Shown piece after piece: positions 8,694 to 15,060 of a stretch of DNA of 15,060 bases (its first letter is position 1; every line of letters starts with the position of its first letter). A model generated the notes under the pieces. The model had not been told where the DNA came from and made no database searches. It worked only from the letters and a program-made list of their open reading frames with translations. The DNA is taken from positions 1 through 15,060 of the forward strand of contig CAJLWM010000054.1 of assembly GCA_905210415.1 (NCBI GenBank). The letters run 5' to 3'. The stretch is from an uncultured Prevotellaceae bacterium (GTDB taxonomy: Bacteria > Bacteroidota > Bacteroidia > Bacteroidales > Muribaculaceae). The translations under genes were made by a program, and so were the position numbers.

Positions 8694-8921
8694 TTATTTT
8701 TCCTGCGATAAAAGATATTGCTTATATTCTCTTACGAGCAATTCTTTTATATCCACAGCCAACAGGTCGGCTATCTTTAGCAAACTCTCTATATCTGGTT
8801 GTGACGTATTTGTGCACCACTTGCTCACTGTTGACGGCGTGACACCTAATTGCTCTGATAGCCACTTAGATGTACGCTTTTTCTCAAACAGCACAATCTT
8901 TATCCTATTTATATCTTCCAT
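8694..8921 (-). CDS. XRE-family helix-turn-helix regulator of the restriction operon
   Basis: A 75-residue protein consisting almost entirely of one Cro/CI-type domain. SKWLSEQLGVTPSTVSKWCTN (about 18-38) is the helix-turn-helix, followed by PDIESLLKIADLLAVDIKELL (about 41-61), the typical fourth and fifth helices. Small single-domain XRE proteins next to DNA methyltransferases are common in Bacteroidetes and resemble controller (C) proteins, which delay restriction until host DNA is methylated. It is the first gene of the island operon. A promoter with a perfect TAnnTTTG element lies 22 bp before its ATG, and inverted repeats in and near that promoter are candidate autoregulatory sites. Start is ATG; stop is TAA. 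The regulatory role is inferred from family and position. Confidence 0.85.
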   Translation of the reverse strand: MEDINRIKIVLFEKKRTSKWLSEQLGVTPSTVSKWCTNTSQPDIESLLKIADLLAVDIKELLVREYKQYLLSQEK

Positions 8922-8942
8922 TAATTTTCTCTTTTTGTATCA

Positions 8943-8974
8943 CAAATTTATTGATTTATTTTCAATTTATTCAA
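8943..8974 (-). promoter_or_regulatory. Bacteroidetes-type promoter of the restriction island
   Basis: On the minus strand TAAATTTG (8950-8943) matches the TAnnTTTG -7 element exactly. A TTG (8974-8972) lies 21 bases upstream, close to the -33 element. Transcription would begin near 8936, giving a short leader before the regulator ATG at 8921. No comparable promoter was seen between the later island genes, so it probably drives the whole set. Confidence 0.55.
8950..8966. promoter_or_regulatory. Inverted repeat inside the island promoter, candidate operator
   Basis: ATTGA-N7-TCAAT lies exactly between the proposed -7 and -33 elements. A protein bound here would block RNA polymerase, as expected for autoregulation by the small XRE protein. 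A 5-bp half-site in AT-rich DNA can arise by chance. Confidence 0.3.
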
Positions 8975-8986
8975 CATTTATGAAAC

Positions 8987-9000
8987 AAATCATTTGATTT
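8987..9000. promoter_or_regulatory. Palindrome upstream of the island promoter, candidate activator site
   Basis: AAATCA-TT-TGATTT is a perfect 6-bp inverted repeat centred about 20 bp upstream of the -33 element. That position would suit an activator or a second operator. It is AT-rich, so chance is a real alternative. Confidence 0.25.
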
Positions 9001-9043
9001 TGATATTTTTTAACCAGCGCGAGCACCCACCAGCGAAATCCGT

Positions 9044-9260
9044 CCAATCTGCGGAATCTGCGTGAAACGTTGGTATTCAATATGTTATCGCCATTCGGAT
9101 GCGGACGTGGCATGCCAACGTCCCTACCTGCTGGTGTTAACCCTACGCTCCGGATATCCTCTGACCAATCTGCGGGATCGGCGTGAGACAAAGCACCTGC
9201 GTGAGATACCCCAGCGACACACCAACAAAATATAATCTATCTGCTGGATCTGCGTGACAC
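9044..9260. repeat. Three degenerate copies of a TCTGCGGGATCTGCGTGA-like repeat
   Basis: Copies lie at 9044-9068, 9165-9190 and 9236-9260. They share the core TCTGC-(G/T)-G-(A/G)-ATC-(T/G)-GCGTGA, followed by A-rich or AC-rich bases. Spacing is irregular (about 96 and 45 bp between copies), which excludes a CRISPR array. This looks like a dispersed intergenic repeat of the host chromosome. Confidence 0.6.
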
Positions 9261-9291
9261 AAAAACCACCTGCGTGAGATACCCCCAGCGA
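9194..9291. repeat. Direct repeat pair beginning CACCTGCGTGAGATACC
   Basis: Two near-identical copies of 24-25 bp lie at 9194-9217 and 9267-9291. Both continue with CCCAGCGA and differ by one extra C. Each alternates with the TCTGCGGGATC repeat family, so the two form a compound unit of about 73 bp duplicated in tandem (9165-9217 and 9236-9291). Confidence 0.6.
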
Positions 9292-9299
9292 GCCAGCAG

Positions 9300-10064
9300 T
9301 CAGATGAAGAGTTCGTTTGGTTTACGCGTTGCGCAGCCTTTCTTGAGCAGTTGCGTCACCATGGCTGCCACTATCTTGCCGATGCCTCGCGAGTGCGTTG
9401 GGCACACCTTCACGCATCGCATGCACGAGATGCACTTGTCTTTATCTACGCGCTTAGGGTTGTCGACGCTGATGGCTCCCACTGGGCATTGCTTTGCGCA
9501 GAGGCCGCACTCCTTGCAGCTGCCGTGCGCCGATGGTTGCGGACACGCTTTCGGGGTTTTGTACGGACGGTTGCCAGGCACTTCGGGCACGGAGTCAGAG
9601 CCTGAAGCCAGTTTCCGGGCAATGGTCTCGGCAAACTGTGCCAAATCGCGCGCATCATCAGCGTCGGGCCTGCCAGCGCCATATTTGCGCACGATGCTAT
9701 GTTCTGCCACGGCGCCAATAGCTGCTATCACACGATAGCCCAACTCTGTGGCTACGTCGAGCATCTCCACTAAGGCATCATCGTAGGCGCGATTGCCATA
9801 CACTGCCACTATCACGCAACGTGCGCCGTGGCTCTTAATCTCGCGCAAGCGATGCACAGCCACAGCCGGCACCCTGCCAGCAAATACGGGCATTGATATC
9901 ACCACCAGATCGTCGGCGGCGATGCTGGGCACCACCAGCAAGCCCTCGCTCACACAGAGGTCGGTAGCCACCACGTTGCCGCCAAGCGACTGGCATAGGC
10001 GGTCGCCAACGCGCTGAGTGCCGCCCGTGGGGCTGAATGTAATATTGTGAATGTTCATAGACAT
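9300..10064 (-). CDS. EFR1-type protein: flavodoxin domain fused to a two-cluster ferredoxin
   Basis: A 254-residue cytoplasmic electron carrier. The N-terminus has a flavodoxin phosphate-binding loop, FSPTGGT (10-16), and a flavodoxin-like fold to about residue 150. After a proline-rich linker there are two [4Fe-4S] motifs: Cys183, 186, 189, 193 (CKECGLCAKQCP) and Cys211, 214, 217, 221 (CISCMRCVKVCP). All eight ligands are present. The protein should bind FMN and two clusters and shuttle electrons between a reductase and an unknown partner. Length fits the EFR1 family of anaerobes. ATG 10064 puts the loop at the usual position; a second ATG two codons on is possible. The gene stands alone, separated by 179 bp from the dehydrogenase upstream. 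The stop is TGA. Confidence 0.88.
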   Translation of the reverse strand: MSMNIHNITFSPTGGTQRVGDRLCQSLGGNVVATDLCVSEGLLVVPSIAADDLVVISMPVFAGRVPAVAVHRLREIKSHGARCVIVAVYGNRAYDDALVEMLDVATELGYRVIAAIGAVAEHSIVRKYGAGRPDADDARDLAQFAETIARKLASGSDSVPEVPGNRPYKTPKACPQPSAHGSCKECGLCAKQCPVGAISVDNPKRVDKDKCISCMRCVKVCPTHSRGIGKIVAAMVTQLLKKGCATRKPNELFI

Positions 10065-10206
10065 AATGGTTTAACCCAATACGGGCATTAGGGCTTGGAT
10101 AGGTTTCGGAGTTTTAGAAGTGAAGGTTTTGTTTGCTTTTTAATGTATTGTGAGTTAAAAATAAACTAAAGATGCCTTATAAAAAACGAAAGACTCCAAG
10201 CAGTAG

Positions 10207-10237
10207 AAAAAATCACATTTACGGCCTATTGACCGTA
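10207..10237 (-). terminator. Possible weak terminator after the alcohol dehydrogenase
   Basis: Just past the dehydrogenase stop, minus-strand TACGG-N8-CCGTA forms a 5-bp stem (10237-10220), followed seven bases later by six T. The short stem and the gap make it weak. The remaining sequence to 10,065 is AT-rich and shows no gene. It presumably holds the promoter of the ferredoxin gene, but no perfect TAnnTTTG was found there. Confidence 0.3.
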
Positions 10238-10243
10238 TTGGGT

Positions 10244-11281
10244 TTAATCGTTATAGATAGCCACCTTTATCACGCCATCGGCCTTGCGCTCAAAGAGGTC
10301 GTAAGCCTCCTCGATTCGACTCAACGGATAGCGGTGAGTGATGAGCAGAGTAGTGTCAATCTTTCCCTGAGCAATCAAGCCAAGCACCTCCTCGCAGTCG
10401 CAGCCGTCTACGCCGCCAGTCTTGAAGGTGAGGTTCTTGCCATACATGTCGGGCAGCGGCAGAGTCTGAGCCTCGTCGTAGAGCGCCACCACGCTCACGA
10501 TGGCGTTAGGGCGAGCGCATTGCCATGCCAAGCGGAAAGTGCTCTTGCCACCAGCCACCTCCAGCACACGGTCGGCACCGCCGTGGTCGCTATTAGCCGC
10601 CACAAACGCCTCGCATTGCTCTGGCGTGGTGAGCAGCACCTCGGGATAATGCTTCTTTACGAATGCGCGACGTTCCTCCGACCGCTCACAAACAATGATG
10701 CGCTTCGGGTGTTTCAGCATGGCGCAGAGCAAGGTGCAGATGCCCGTCGGTCCCGCGCCGATGATGAGCACCGTGTCGTCCTCGGTAATCTCGCTGATGC
10801 GGGCCGCCCAGAAACCGGTGGCCAGCACATCGCCCACAAACAAGGCTTGCTCGTCGGTAACGCTATCGGGAATGCGGTTCAATCCATGGGTGGCCAACGG
10901 CACGCGAACATACTCCGTCTGACCACCGTCAATGCGACAACCCAACGCCCAACCGCCATGGGGCGAAGTGCAGTTGTTCACATATCCATGCTTGCAATAG
11001 AAGCACTCGCCACAGAAGGTCTCCACATTCACGGTGACGCGATCGCCTTCCTTGATGCCTTTCACCTCACTCCCAACGGCCTCTACAACGCCAACCATCT
11101 CATGGCCAACGGTAATGCCGGGCACCGCCCTGGGCACACTACCATGCTTGATGTGGAGATCGCTCGTACAGATACTGCCCAAGGTAACGCGAACAATGGC
11201 GTCGGTGGGTTCCTCTATCACGGGTTTCGGCTTGTCGGTCATGGCAAACCGTCCTTTCTCTATGTATGTGTATGCTTTCAT
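10244..11281 (-). CDS. Zinc-dependent alcohol dehydrogenase, MDR family
   Basis: A 345-residue NAD(P)-dependent dehydrogenase. Catalytic zinc ligands are Cys38 (ICTSDLH), His60-Glu61 (GHEMVG) and Asp151 (FVGDVLATGFWAA), the set found in tetrameric microbial enzymes such as the Thermoanaerobacter secondary alcohol dehydrogenase. A structural zinc site is intact: Cys90, 93, 96 and 104 (CGECFYCKHGYVNNC). The Rossmann nucleotide loop is GAGPTG (175-180). Substrate cannot be read from the sequence; secondary alcohols, butanediol or threonine are typical of relatives. ATG 11281 gives the canonical MKAYTYIEKG opening. It lies 68 bp after the MmcQ/YjbR gene and may share its message. The stop is TAA. 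Confidence 0.92.
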   Translation of the reverse strand: MKAYTYIEKGRFAMTDKPKPVIEEPTDAIVRVTLGSICTSDLHIKHGSVPRAVPGITVGHEMVGVVEAVGSEVKGIKEGDRVTVNVETFCGECFYCKHGYVNNCTSPHGGWALGCRIDGGQTEYVRVPLATHGLNRIPDSVTDEQALFVGDVLATGFWAARISEITEDDTVLIIGAGPTGICTLLCAMLKHPKRIIVCERSEERRAFVKKHYPEVLLTTPEQCEAFVAANSDHGGADRVLEVAGGKSTFRLAWQCARPNAIVSVVALYDEAQTLPLPDMYGKNLTFKTGGVDGCDCEEVLGLIAQGKIDTTLLITHRYPLSRIEEAYDLFERKADGVIKVAIYND

Positions 11282-11349
11282 GAGTTATGTTTTAATATTC
11301 ACCACGTGGCCCCAAAGCATGGTCGAGTATCGAGGCCATACGGATCATG

Positions 11350-11727
11350 TCATGCTTGCAACAGGTATTTTGCCCTCTTGGCCTTGGGCAATGTGCTGAT
11401 AATCAACTCGTAGGATTCCTTGATCCATGCCCTCACCAGGCATGGGTCGAGTTGCTCATAATAAATGTCGCTCCAATGTTTCTTATTCCAGTGAAACGCC
11501 GGAGTGACGGTTTCGTATTGCTCGCGCAAAGCTTCGTTGCGCTCAGGAGCCAACTTACAAGCAAAGCGAGGCATGCTATCGTTCAAGGAGTGGGATCCTC
11601 CCCCTAACCAAAGGCATAAAAATATCTTTCCCTCAACGCGGTAAGTTATGTTATCGTCGCCAAAGGGTTGGTCTTCGGTCACGCCATATAGCGACAGCGT
11701 GTAGGCCCTCACTTGCTCTATGTCCAT
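11350..11727 (-). CDS. MmcQ/YjbR family protein
   Basis: A 125-residue protein of the MmcQ/YjbR family, small double-wing-fold proteins with a proposed but poorly established DNA-binding role. Recognisable blocks are the N-terminal helix with YGVTEDQPFGDD (14-25), the strand pair YRVEGKIFLCLWL (29-41), FACKLAPERNEALREQY (55-71), and HWNKKHWSDIYYEQLD (78-93) before a C-terminal helix ending in LPKAKRAKY. Length is normal. It starts at ATG 11727, preceded by a 184-bp spacer that contains a good promoter element, and ends in TGA. Nothing in it suggests a specific link to the dehydrogenase downstream. Confidence 0.88.
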   Translation of the reverse strand: MDIEQVRAYTLSLYGVTEDQPFGDDNITYRVEGKIFLCLWLGGGSHSLNDSMPRFACKLAPERNEALREQYETVTPAFHWNKKHWSDIYYEQLDPCLVRAWIKESYELIISTLPKAKRAKYLLQA

Positions 11728-11850
11728 GGTTGCTTGGGGTTCTCTGTTGATGATTTATCGGTCTTGAAGGCCCTAAAGCCTGCATGCGCCAAGAGAGGGT
11801 TTCGGCCGAGCGCTACCAAACACTCCCACAAACCGTTTCTTGACGCATGG

Positions 11851-11858
11851 CAAAGGTA
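11851..11858 (-). promoter_or_regulatory. Bacteroidetes -7 promoter element for the MmcQ/alcohol dehydrogenase genes
   Basis: TACCTTTG on the minus strand matches TAnnTTTG exactly and sits in the 184-bp spacer before the MmcQ gene, implying a leader of about 120 bases. No clear TTTG or TTG is found at the -33 position, so the match is half-supported. The rest of the spacer (11,728-11,850) shows no gene. Confidence 0.4.
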
Positions 11859-11911
11859 AAAATAAAAACAGAGAATCCCACTCGCTTTCGCAGGAAATTT
11901 CAATCAAGACC

Positions 11912-12448
11912 TCACACTTTCTTGCCCAACTCGTATGCCTCCCGCAACTTACCGTTGCCGGCAATGGCGCGCGGGCCATCTACGCCTCCACAGAAAAGTG
12001 TGGCCGCCAAGCGACTCTTGGGGTAGCAATCGACCCATCCGGTGAGGCCGGCCTCGGCGCGTTGGGGCACCTCTGGCTCGTCCTCTGCAGCCGTGGAGAG
12101 CATGTAAACATCGCGGAACCGATAGTCTAAGCGATACATGGCGTTCATGCGGTCGATGAGCACCTTCATCTGGCCGCTCATCTCATAGTAGTAGATGGGC
12201 GTGGCCCAACAAACCACATCGGCGCCAAGCACCTTCTGCATAATGTCGTTAACATCGTCTGGGATGGCGCACCTTCCCAGTTTCTGGCAGGCCATGCATC
12301 CCTTGCAGAACGCTATTTGCTTGCCAACGAGCGAAATCTTCTCCACTTCGTGCCCCGCCTTGCGAGCACCTTCCACAAACTAATCAGCGAGCATGTCGCT
12401 ATTCGACCCAACACGTAAGCTGGTTGAGATAACAATTACTTTCTTCAT
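11912..12448 (-). pseudogene. Flavodoxin-like NAD(P)H-dependent oxidoreductase interrupted by one in-frame TAG
   Basis: Read through the amber codon this is a 178-residue NADPH-dependent FMN reductase-type protein. The start is ATG 12448, giving MKKVIVISTSLRVGSNSDML, the standard FMN phosphate loop with SLRVGSNS. Codon 23 is TAG (12380-12382), and the frame then continues unaltered with FVEGARKAGHEVEKISL. A cysteine cluster, FCKGCMACQKLGRC, follows, as in many family members, then DDVNDIMQKVLGADVVCWATPIYYYEMSGQMKVLIDR, the FMN-contacting region. The only restart before the cluster is GTG 12376, which would lose the phosphate loop and so probably FMN binding. It lies 15 bp after the decarboxylase-cupin gene, in what looks like one operon. 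The stop is TGA. Either a recent nonsense mutation or amber read-through explains it. Confidence 0.75.
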
Positions 12449-12463
12449 ATCGATTTTCCGAGT

Positions 12464-13300
12464 TTACAGTTTGTTATATTCCTCTTCGCTCACAGGCTCC
12501 AACCATTCGTTGGGGGCCGAACCAGGACATGTGTTTTCCACCTGCACATGGGTGGCGATATGCTGGAACCATGAGTCCTTTTGTGCGCCATGCCAATGCT
12601 TCACGCCTTCTGGAATATCGACCACATCGCCCGCCTTAAGTGGAATGGCCGGCTTGCCCCACTCCTGATACCATCCCTTACCCGACACACAGATAAGCAT
12701 TTGGCGTGCGCCATGATGTATATGCCAATGGTTGCGGCATCCAGGCTCAAAGGTCACGTTGCTCATAGGCAGAGCCGTTTGTTCGCCTTCGCCAATATTT
12801 TTGGGAGTCAACGGGGCGAGATGGCTATTGCCCGTGAAGTATTTGGCGTATGCCGTATTGGGATTTCCTATGGGAAACGCCAGATGGTTAGCTTCGTCCG
12901 AGACCTCCTGGGCCACCTCATCCGCCCACACCTCCTTGGCAAGATTGAAGGCAGCCCATGCCTTGGGCCATCCGGCATAGAAGGCGATGTGGGTTATTAT
13001 CTCAGCTATCTCGGTGCGGGTAATGCCATTGTTCTTGGCCGTCTGAAGATGATATTTCAGCGAACTATCGGTAATGCCCTGACTGATGAGTGACGTAAGG
13101 GTCACCACACTTCGGTCGCGCAACGAGAGAAGGTCGTTGCGGCTCCACACCTCACCAAACAGAATGTCGTCGTTAAGATGGGCAAACTCTGAGGCAAACT
13201 CGCCCAACTGTGCGCGTCCTGCTGTCTGTACTATTTTCTTTTGTGCCATAACTTGCATTGAAATTGTTATGATTATTATGATTAAAACAAACCTCTTCAT
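12464..13300 (-). CDS. Exported carboxymuconolactone decarboxylase-cupin fusion protein
   Basis: A 278-residue protein counted from ATG 13300. An upstream GTG at 13312 would add four residues but spoil the signal peptide. MKRFVLIIIIITISMQVMAQ is a classic export signal, perhaps cut after AMAQ-like VMAQ. The first domain (about 30-130) is carboxymuconolactone decarboxylase/AhpD-like, with EIAEIITHIAFYAGWPKAWAAF as the signature; the CxxC of AhpD peroxidase partners is missing. The second (about 165-260) is a cupin with metal-binding pattern HWHIHHGARQ and, later, PEGVKHWHGA. Such two-domain proteins are common in Bacteroidales and are of unknown substrate; a periplasmic metal-dependent reaction is inferred. 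The gene follows the AraC regulator by 12 bp and precedes the oxidoreductase by 15 bp, so the three likely form one unit. Confidence 0.88.
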   Translation of the reverse strand: MKRFVLIIIIITISMQVMAQKKIVQTAGRAQLGEFASEFAHLNDDILFGEVWSRNDLLSLRDRSVVTLTSLISQGITDSSLKYHLQTAKNNGITRTEIAEIITHIAFYAGWPKAWAAFNLAKEVWADEVAQEVSDEANHLAFPIGNPNTAYAKYFTGNSHLAPLTPKNIGEGEQTALPMSNVTFEPGCRNHWHIHHGARQMLICVSGKGWYQEWGKPAIPLKAGDVVDIPEGVKHWHGAQKDSWFQHIATHVQVENTCPGSAPNEWLEPVSEEEYNKL

Positions 13301-13312
13301 ATCCTTGGGCAC

Positions 13313-14203
13313 TTATACGATCTTTCTATATTCAGAAGGCGTCTGTCCCGTCTTGGCCTTGAAGAACCTCACAAAGTGTTGGGGATACTCGAAGCCAAGC
13401 TGTTGGCTCACCATCTTAACGCTTAGCGTCTCGTCGTTAAGGAGTTGTAGGGCAGCCCGTAGCACACGATCATTGATAAGGTCCTTGGCCGTCCGTCCCG
13501 TCTCGGTCTTCACCAACTCGCCAAAATACTTAGGAGAGTAGCAACATTTGTCGGCAAAGTAAGCCACCGAAGGAAACCCTTCGTGCTGGGCTTGGTTGGC
13601 AATGTATTGGTCGAGCAACGTCGTAAATTTCCTCACCACAGAATGGTTGATCTCCTCGCGGGTGATAAACTGACGGTCGTAGAAGCGCAGGCAATAGTTC
13701 AACAGCAACTCAATGTTGCTCACGATCAACTCGCGCGAATGCTTGTCGATGCTTCGTTTCAACTCCTGTTGTATCATGGAGAGCACACCCCAGAATATGT
13801 CAATCTCGCCACACGAAAGGTGCAACGCCTCGTTGGAGGTGTAATCGAAAAACTCATATCGGCCTATGCGCTTACCCAACGAGGTGCGACTGAGCAGGTC
13901 GGGGTGAAACACGATGGCTGTCCACTTAGGAACCGACACATCAGGATTGGGCTCCACGTGGATTACCTGACCCGGTGCGAAACTTGTAACCGTCATCTCA
14001 TCGAAATCATACTTGGTGCGCCCGTACGACAATTTGCATCCTTTGTTCTCCTTGAGAAACAGGGCATAGAGGCCATAATGACACGTGACCTCCTCCAATG
14101 TCCTTGGCTTGTCGAAGCGCACCACGCTCACCAACGGGTGGAGCGTATCGAGATGATAGAAATCGTTGAACTCTTGGACGGTATTGAAATAGACCTCTTG
14201 CAT
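13313..14203 (-). CDS. AraC-family transcriptional regulator
   Basis: A 296-residue regulator. I start it at ATG 14203 (MQEVYFNTVQEFNDFYHLDT), because the longer open frame overlaps the upstream enzyme gene and has no family resemblance there. The N-terminal part (about 1-190) is a cupin-like sensor domain with YGRTKYDFDEMTVTSFAPGQV. The C-terminal 100 residues hold the two AraC helix-turn-helix units: FADKCCYSPKYFGELVKTETG, then LSVKMVSQQLGFEYPQHFVRFF, ending in KTGQTPSEYRKI. It starts 16 bp after the DXS-like gene and ends in TAA, 12 bp before the decarboxylase-cupin start. It probably regulates its own downstream genes; AraC regulators of decarboxylase-cupin and NADPH-reductase clusters are common in this phylum. 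The ligand is unknown. Confidence 0.92.
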   Translation of the reverse strand: MQEVYFNTVQEFNDFYHLDTLHPLVSVVRFDKPRTLEEVTCHYGLYALFLKENKGCKLSYGRTKYDFDEMTVTSFAPGQVIHVEPNPDVSVPKWTAIVFHPDLLSRTSLGKRIGRYEFFDYTSNEALHLSCGEIDIFWGVLSMIQQELKRSIDKHSRELIVSNIELLLNYCLRFYDRQFITREEINHSVVRKFTTLLDQYIANQAQHEGFPSVAYFADKCCYSPKYFGELVKTETGRTAKDLINDRVLRAALQLLNDETLSVKMVSQQLGFEYPQHFVRFFKAKTGQTPSEYRKIV

Positions 14204-14219
14204 AAGCACCTTACTTTTG

Positions 14220-15060
14220 TCAGTCCACAATACCCAACACATCTTCCACGATTTGCTCATCGAGCAAACGGTTGTTGGCAAGCAACTCGTGCACGTCGTA
14301 ACGGTCGTAGAGGCCCTTCTTGATGCCGCCCACAAGCACCTTCATCTGCGATGTGCCATAATAAGACGCGATGCGCTCTCCGAATCCACCATCCTTGCAA
14401 CCATCCTCAAGTGTCACCACCAGTTGGTGGTCGTCCTTCAAGGCGTTGAGCACGTCGACGTCCACGGCGTTCAAATAGCGAGGATTGATGAGCGTGGCGT
14501 CGATGCCCTTGTCGGCCAAGAGGCGCACCACGTTCTCTCCCTTCTGGTAGAACGATCCTGCGGCAATGATGGCCACCTTCGACCCTCGGTGCATCACCTT
14601 GTACTTCGGGGCGTAACCATATTCGGCATCAACCGGCTCGGCGGTGTGAACCACCCCATTGCTTGGCGTACGAATGGCGATGGGCTTTTGGTCTTGCTGG
14701 ATCGCCCAACGCATCATGGCAAAATACTCCTCGCAGGTGGTGGGTGCCAGATAGATGAGACCCGGAATGCTGCAAAGCATCGGAATGTCGAAGAGGCAGA
14801 TGTGGGTGATGTCGTTCATCGAGTTTACGCCACCTCCCACTACGTTGATGACCGCCGGATTGGCGTTGATGCAAAGGTCTTGCGCTATCTGGTCGTAGGT
14901 GCGCTGAACAAAGGTGCTGTAAACCGTCCACACGGGATGCAATCCACCCTTTGCCATTCCTGAGATCATGGCCACCGCCTGCTCCTCGGCAATGCCCATG
15001 TCAATGTGTTGCTTACCTGCTTCCTTGCGCTTGTCGGGCGTAAAGCCTGCGGCTGGGGGG
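14220..15060 (-). CDS. DXS/transketolase-like enzyme, C-terminal part only; continues past the right edge
   Basis: Open from the window edge to a TGA at 14220; 280 residues are visible. It matches the pyrimidine-binding and C-terminal domains of 1-deoxy-D-xylulose-5-phosphate synthase, a thiamine-diphosphate enzyme. HIDMGIAEEQAVAMISGMA carries the glutamate that activates the cofactor. YSTFVQRTYDQIAQD is nearly DXS-identical, and the C-terminal domain includes INPRYLNAVDVDVL and LEDGCKDGGFGE. Several substrate residues differ, however: where DXS has DRAG this protein has GGGV, and where DXS has RYPR it has RTPS. The histidine of the following TH motif is kept. It may therefore be a paralogue acting on another acceptor rather than the isoprenoid enzyme. 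The true start and cofactor-diphosphate domain lie outside the window. It is 16 bp upstream of the AraC gene. Confidence 0.8.
   Translation of the reverse strand, partial: PPAAGFTPDKRKEAGKQHIDMGIAEEQAVAMISGMAKGGLHPVWTVYSTFVQRTYDQIAQDLCINANPAVINVVGGGVNSMNDITHICLFDIPMLCSIPGLIYLAPTTCEEYFAMMRWAIQQDQKPIAIRTPSNGVVHTAEPVDAEYGYAPKYKVMHRGSKVAIIAAGSFYQKGENVVRLLADKGIDATLINPRYLNAVDVDVLNALKDDHQLVVTLEDGCKDGGFGERIASYYGTSQMKVLVGGIKKGLYDRYDVHELLANNRLLDEQIVEDVLGIVD

Larger units (their letters stand above)
8975..9299. other. Gene-free junction between AT-rich island and G+C-rich chromosome
   Basis: No credible gene occupies the 378 bp between the regulator ATG and the stop of the ferredoxin gene; 8,922-8,974 is leader and promoter. 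Composition changes abruptly just after about 9,010. The G+C-rich part is filled with short degenerate direct repeats, listed separately. No tRNA, integrase or clear target duplication is visible, so the insertion mechanism is undetermined. Confidence 0.6.

Noticed and set aside
8967..9191. 75-codon minus-strand frame across the island junction
   Set aside because: It translates the degenerate repeats, crosses the composition break and has no family resemblance.
9044..9291. CRISPR array
   Set aside because: Repeats are few, degenerate and irregularly spaced, with no cas gene nearby.
10172..11413. Long plus-strand open frame of 413 codons
   Set aside because: It lies antisense to the zinc alcohol dehydrogenase, whose motifs are complete, and its own translation shows no family pattern. 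High G+C and codon bias open such frames.
14204..14335. N-terminal extension of the AraC frame
   Set aside because: It overlaps the DXS-like gene out of frame and its residues (Cys-, Trp- and Thr-rich) do not resemble AraC proteins; ATG 14203 fits better.
13583..14963. Two long plus-strand open frames
   Set aside because: Both are antisense to the AraC and DXS-like genes, which match known families throughout.
1..15060. tRNA, rRNA, integrase or transposase genes
   Set aside because: None could be recognised on either strand; no tRNA-like cloverleaf or recombinase motif was found at the island edge.

Overview
The window looks like a Bacteroidales chromosome, most likely Prevotellaceae or a close relative. 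The support is protein style, exact matches to the Bacteroidetes promoter element TAnnTTTG, and weak or absent Shine-Dalgarno sequences. Every gene I accept lies on the minus strand, so transcription runs from high to low coordinates.

Positions 1-8,990 form an AT-rich block that reads as one acquired defence operon. In transcription order it holds: an XRE-type regulator with its own promoter and possible operators; two C5-cytosine DNA methyltransferases; an McrB-like AAA+ NTPase; a large PD-(D/E)XK nuclease; a DUF3644-like protein with an R-x4-H motif of the HEPN type; and a decayed Schlafen/AlbA_2-type ATP-binding protein that runs off the left edge. Two C5 methyltransferases, an McrB-like motor and a separate nuclease is the gene set of LlaJI/BsuMI-type restriction-modification. 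The methyltransferases would protect the host's own sites, the motor would move on unmodified DNA, and the nuclease would cut. The DUF3644 and AlbA_2 genes look like accessory or backup modules.

Positions 8,922-9,299 contain no gene. This stretch holds the island promoter, then an abrupt rise in G+C and a cluster of short degenerate direct repeats. It looks like the junction between the island and the chromosome.

Positions 9,300-15,060 are G+C-rich, probably resident, and mostly redox or metabolic: an EFR1-type flavodoxin/ferredoxin, a zinc alcohol dehydrogenase, an MmcQ/YjbR protein, a flavodoxin-like NAD(P)H oxidoreductase interrupted by an in-frame amber codon, an exported carboxymuconolactone decarboxylase-cupin fusion, an AraC regulator, and the C-terminal part of a DXS/transketolase-like enzyme cut by the right edge.

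The most unusual pattern is three in-frame TAG codons in two otherwise well-preserved reading frames, while only one of the intact genes ends in TAG. Independent nonsense mutations are the simplest explanation, but amber read-through should be excluded. The most system-like content is the LlaJI-type operon with its regulator and its HEPN-like and AlbA_2 tail.
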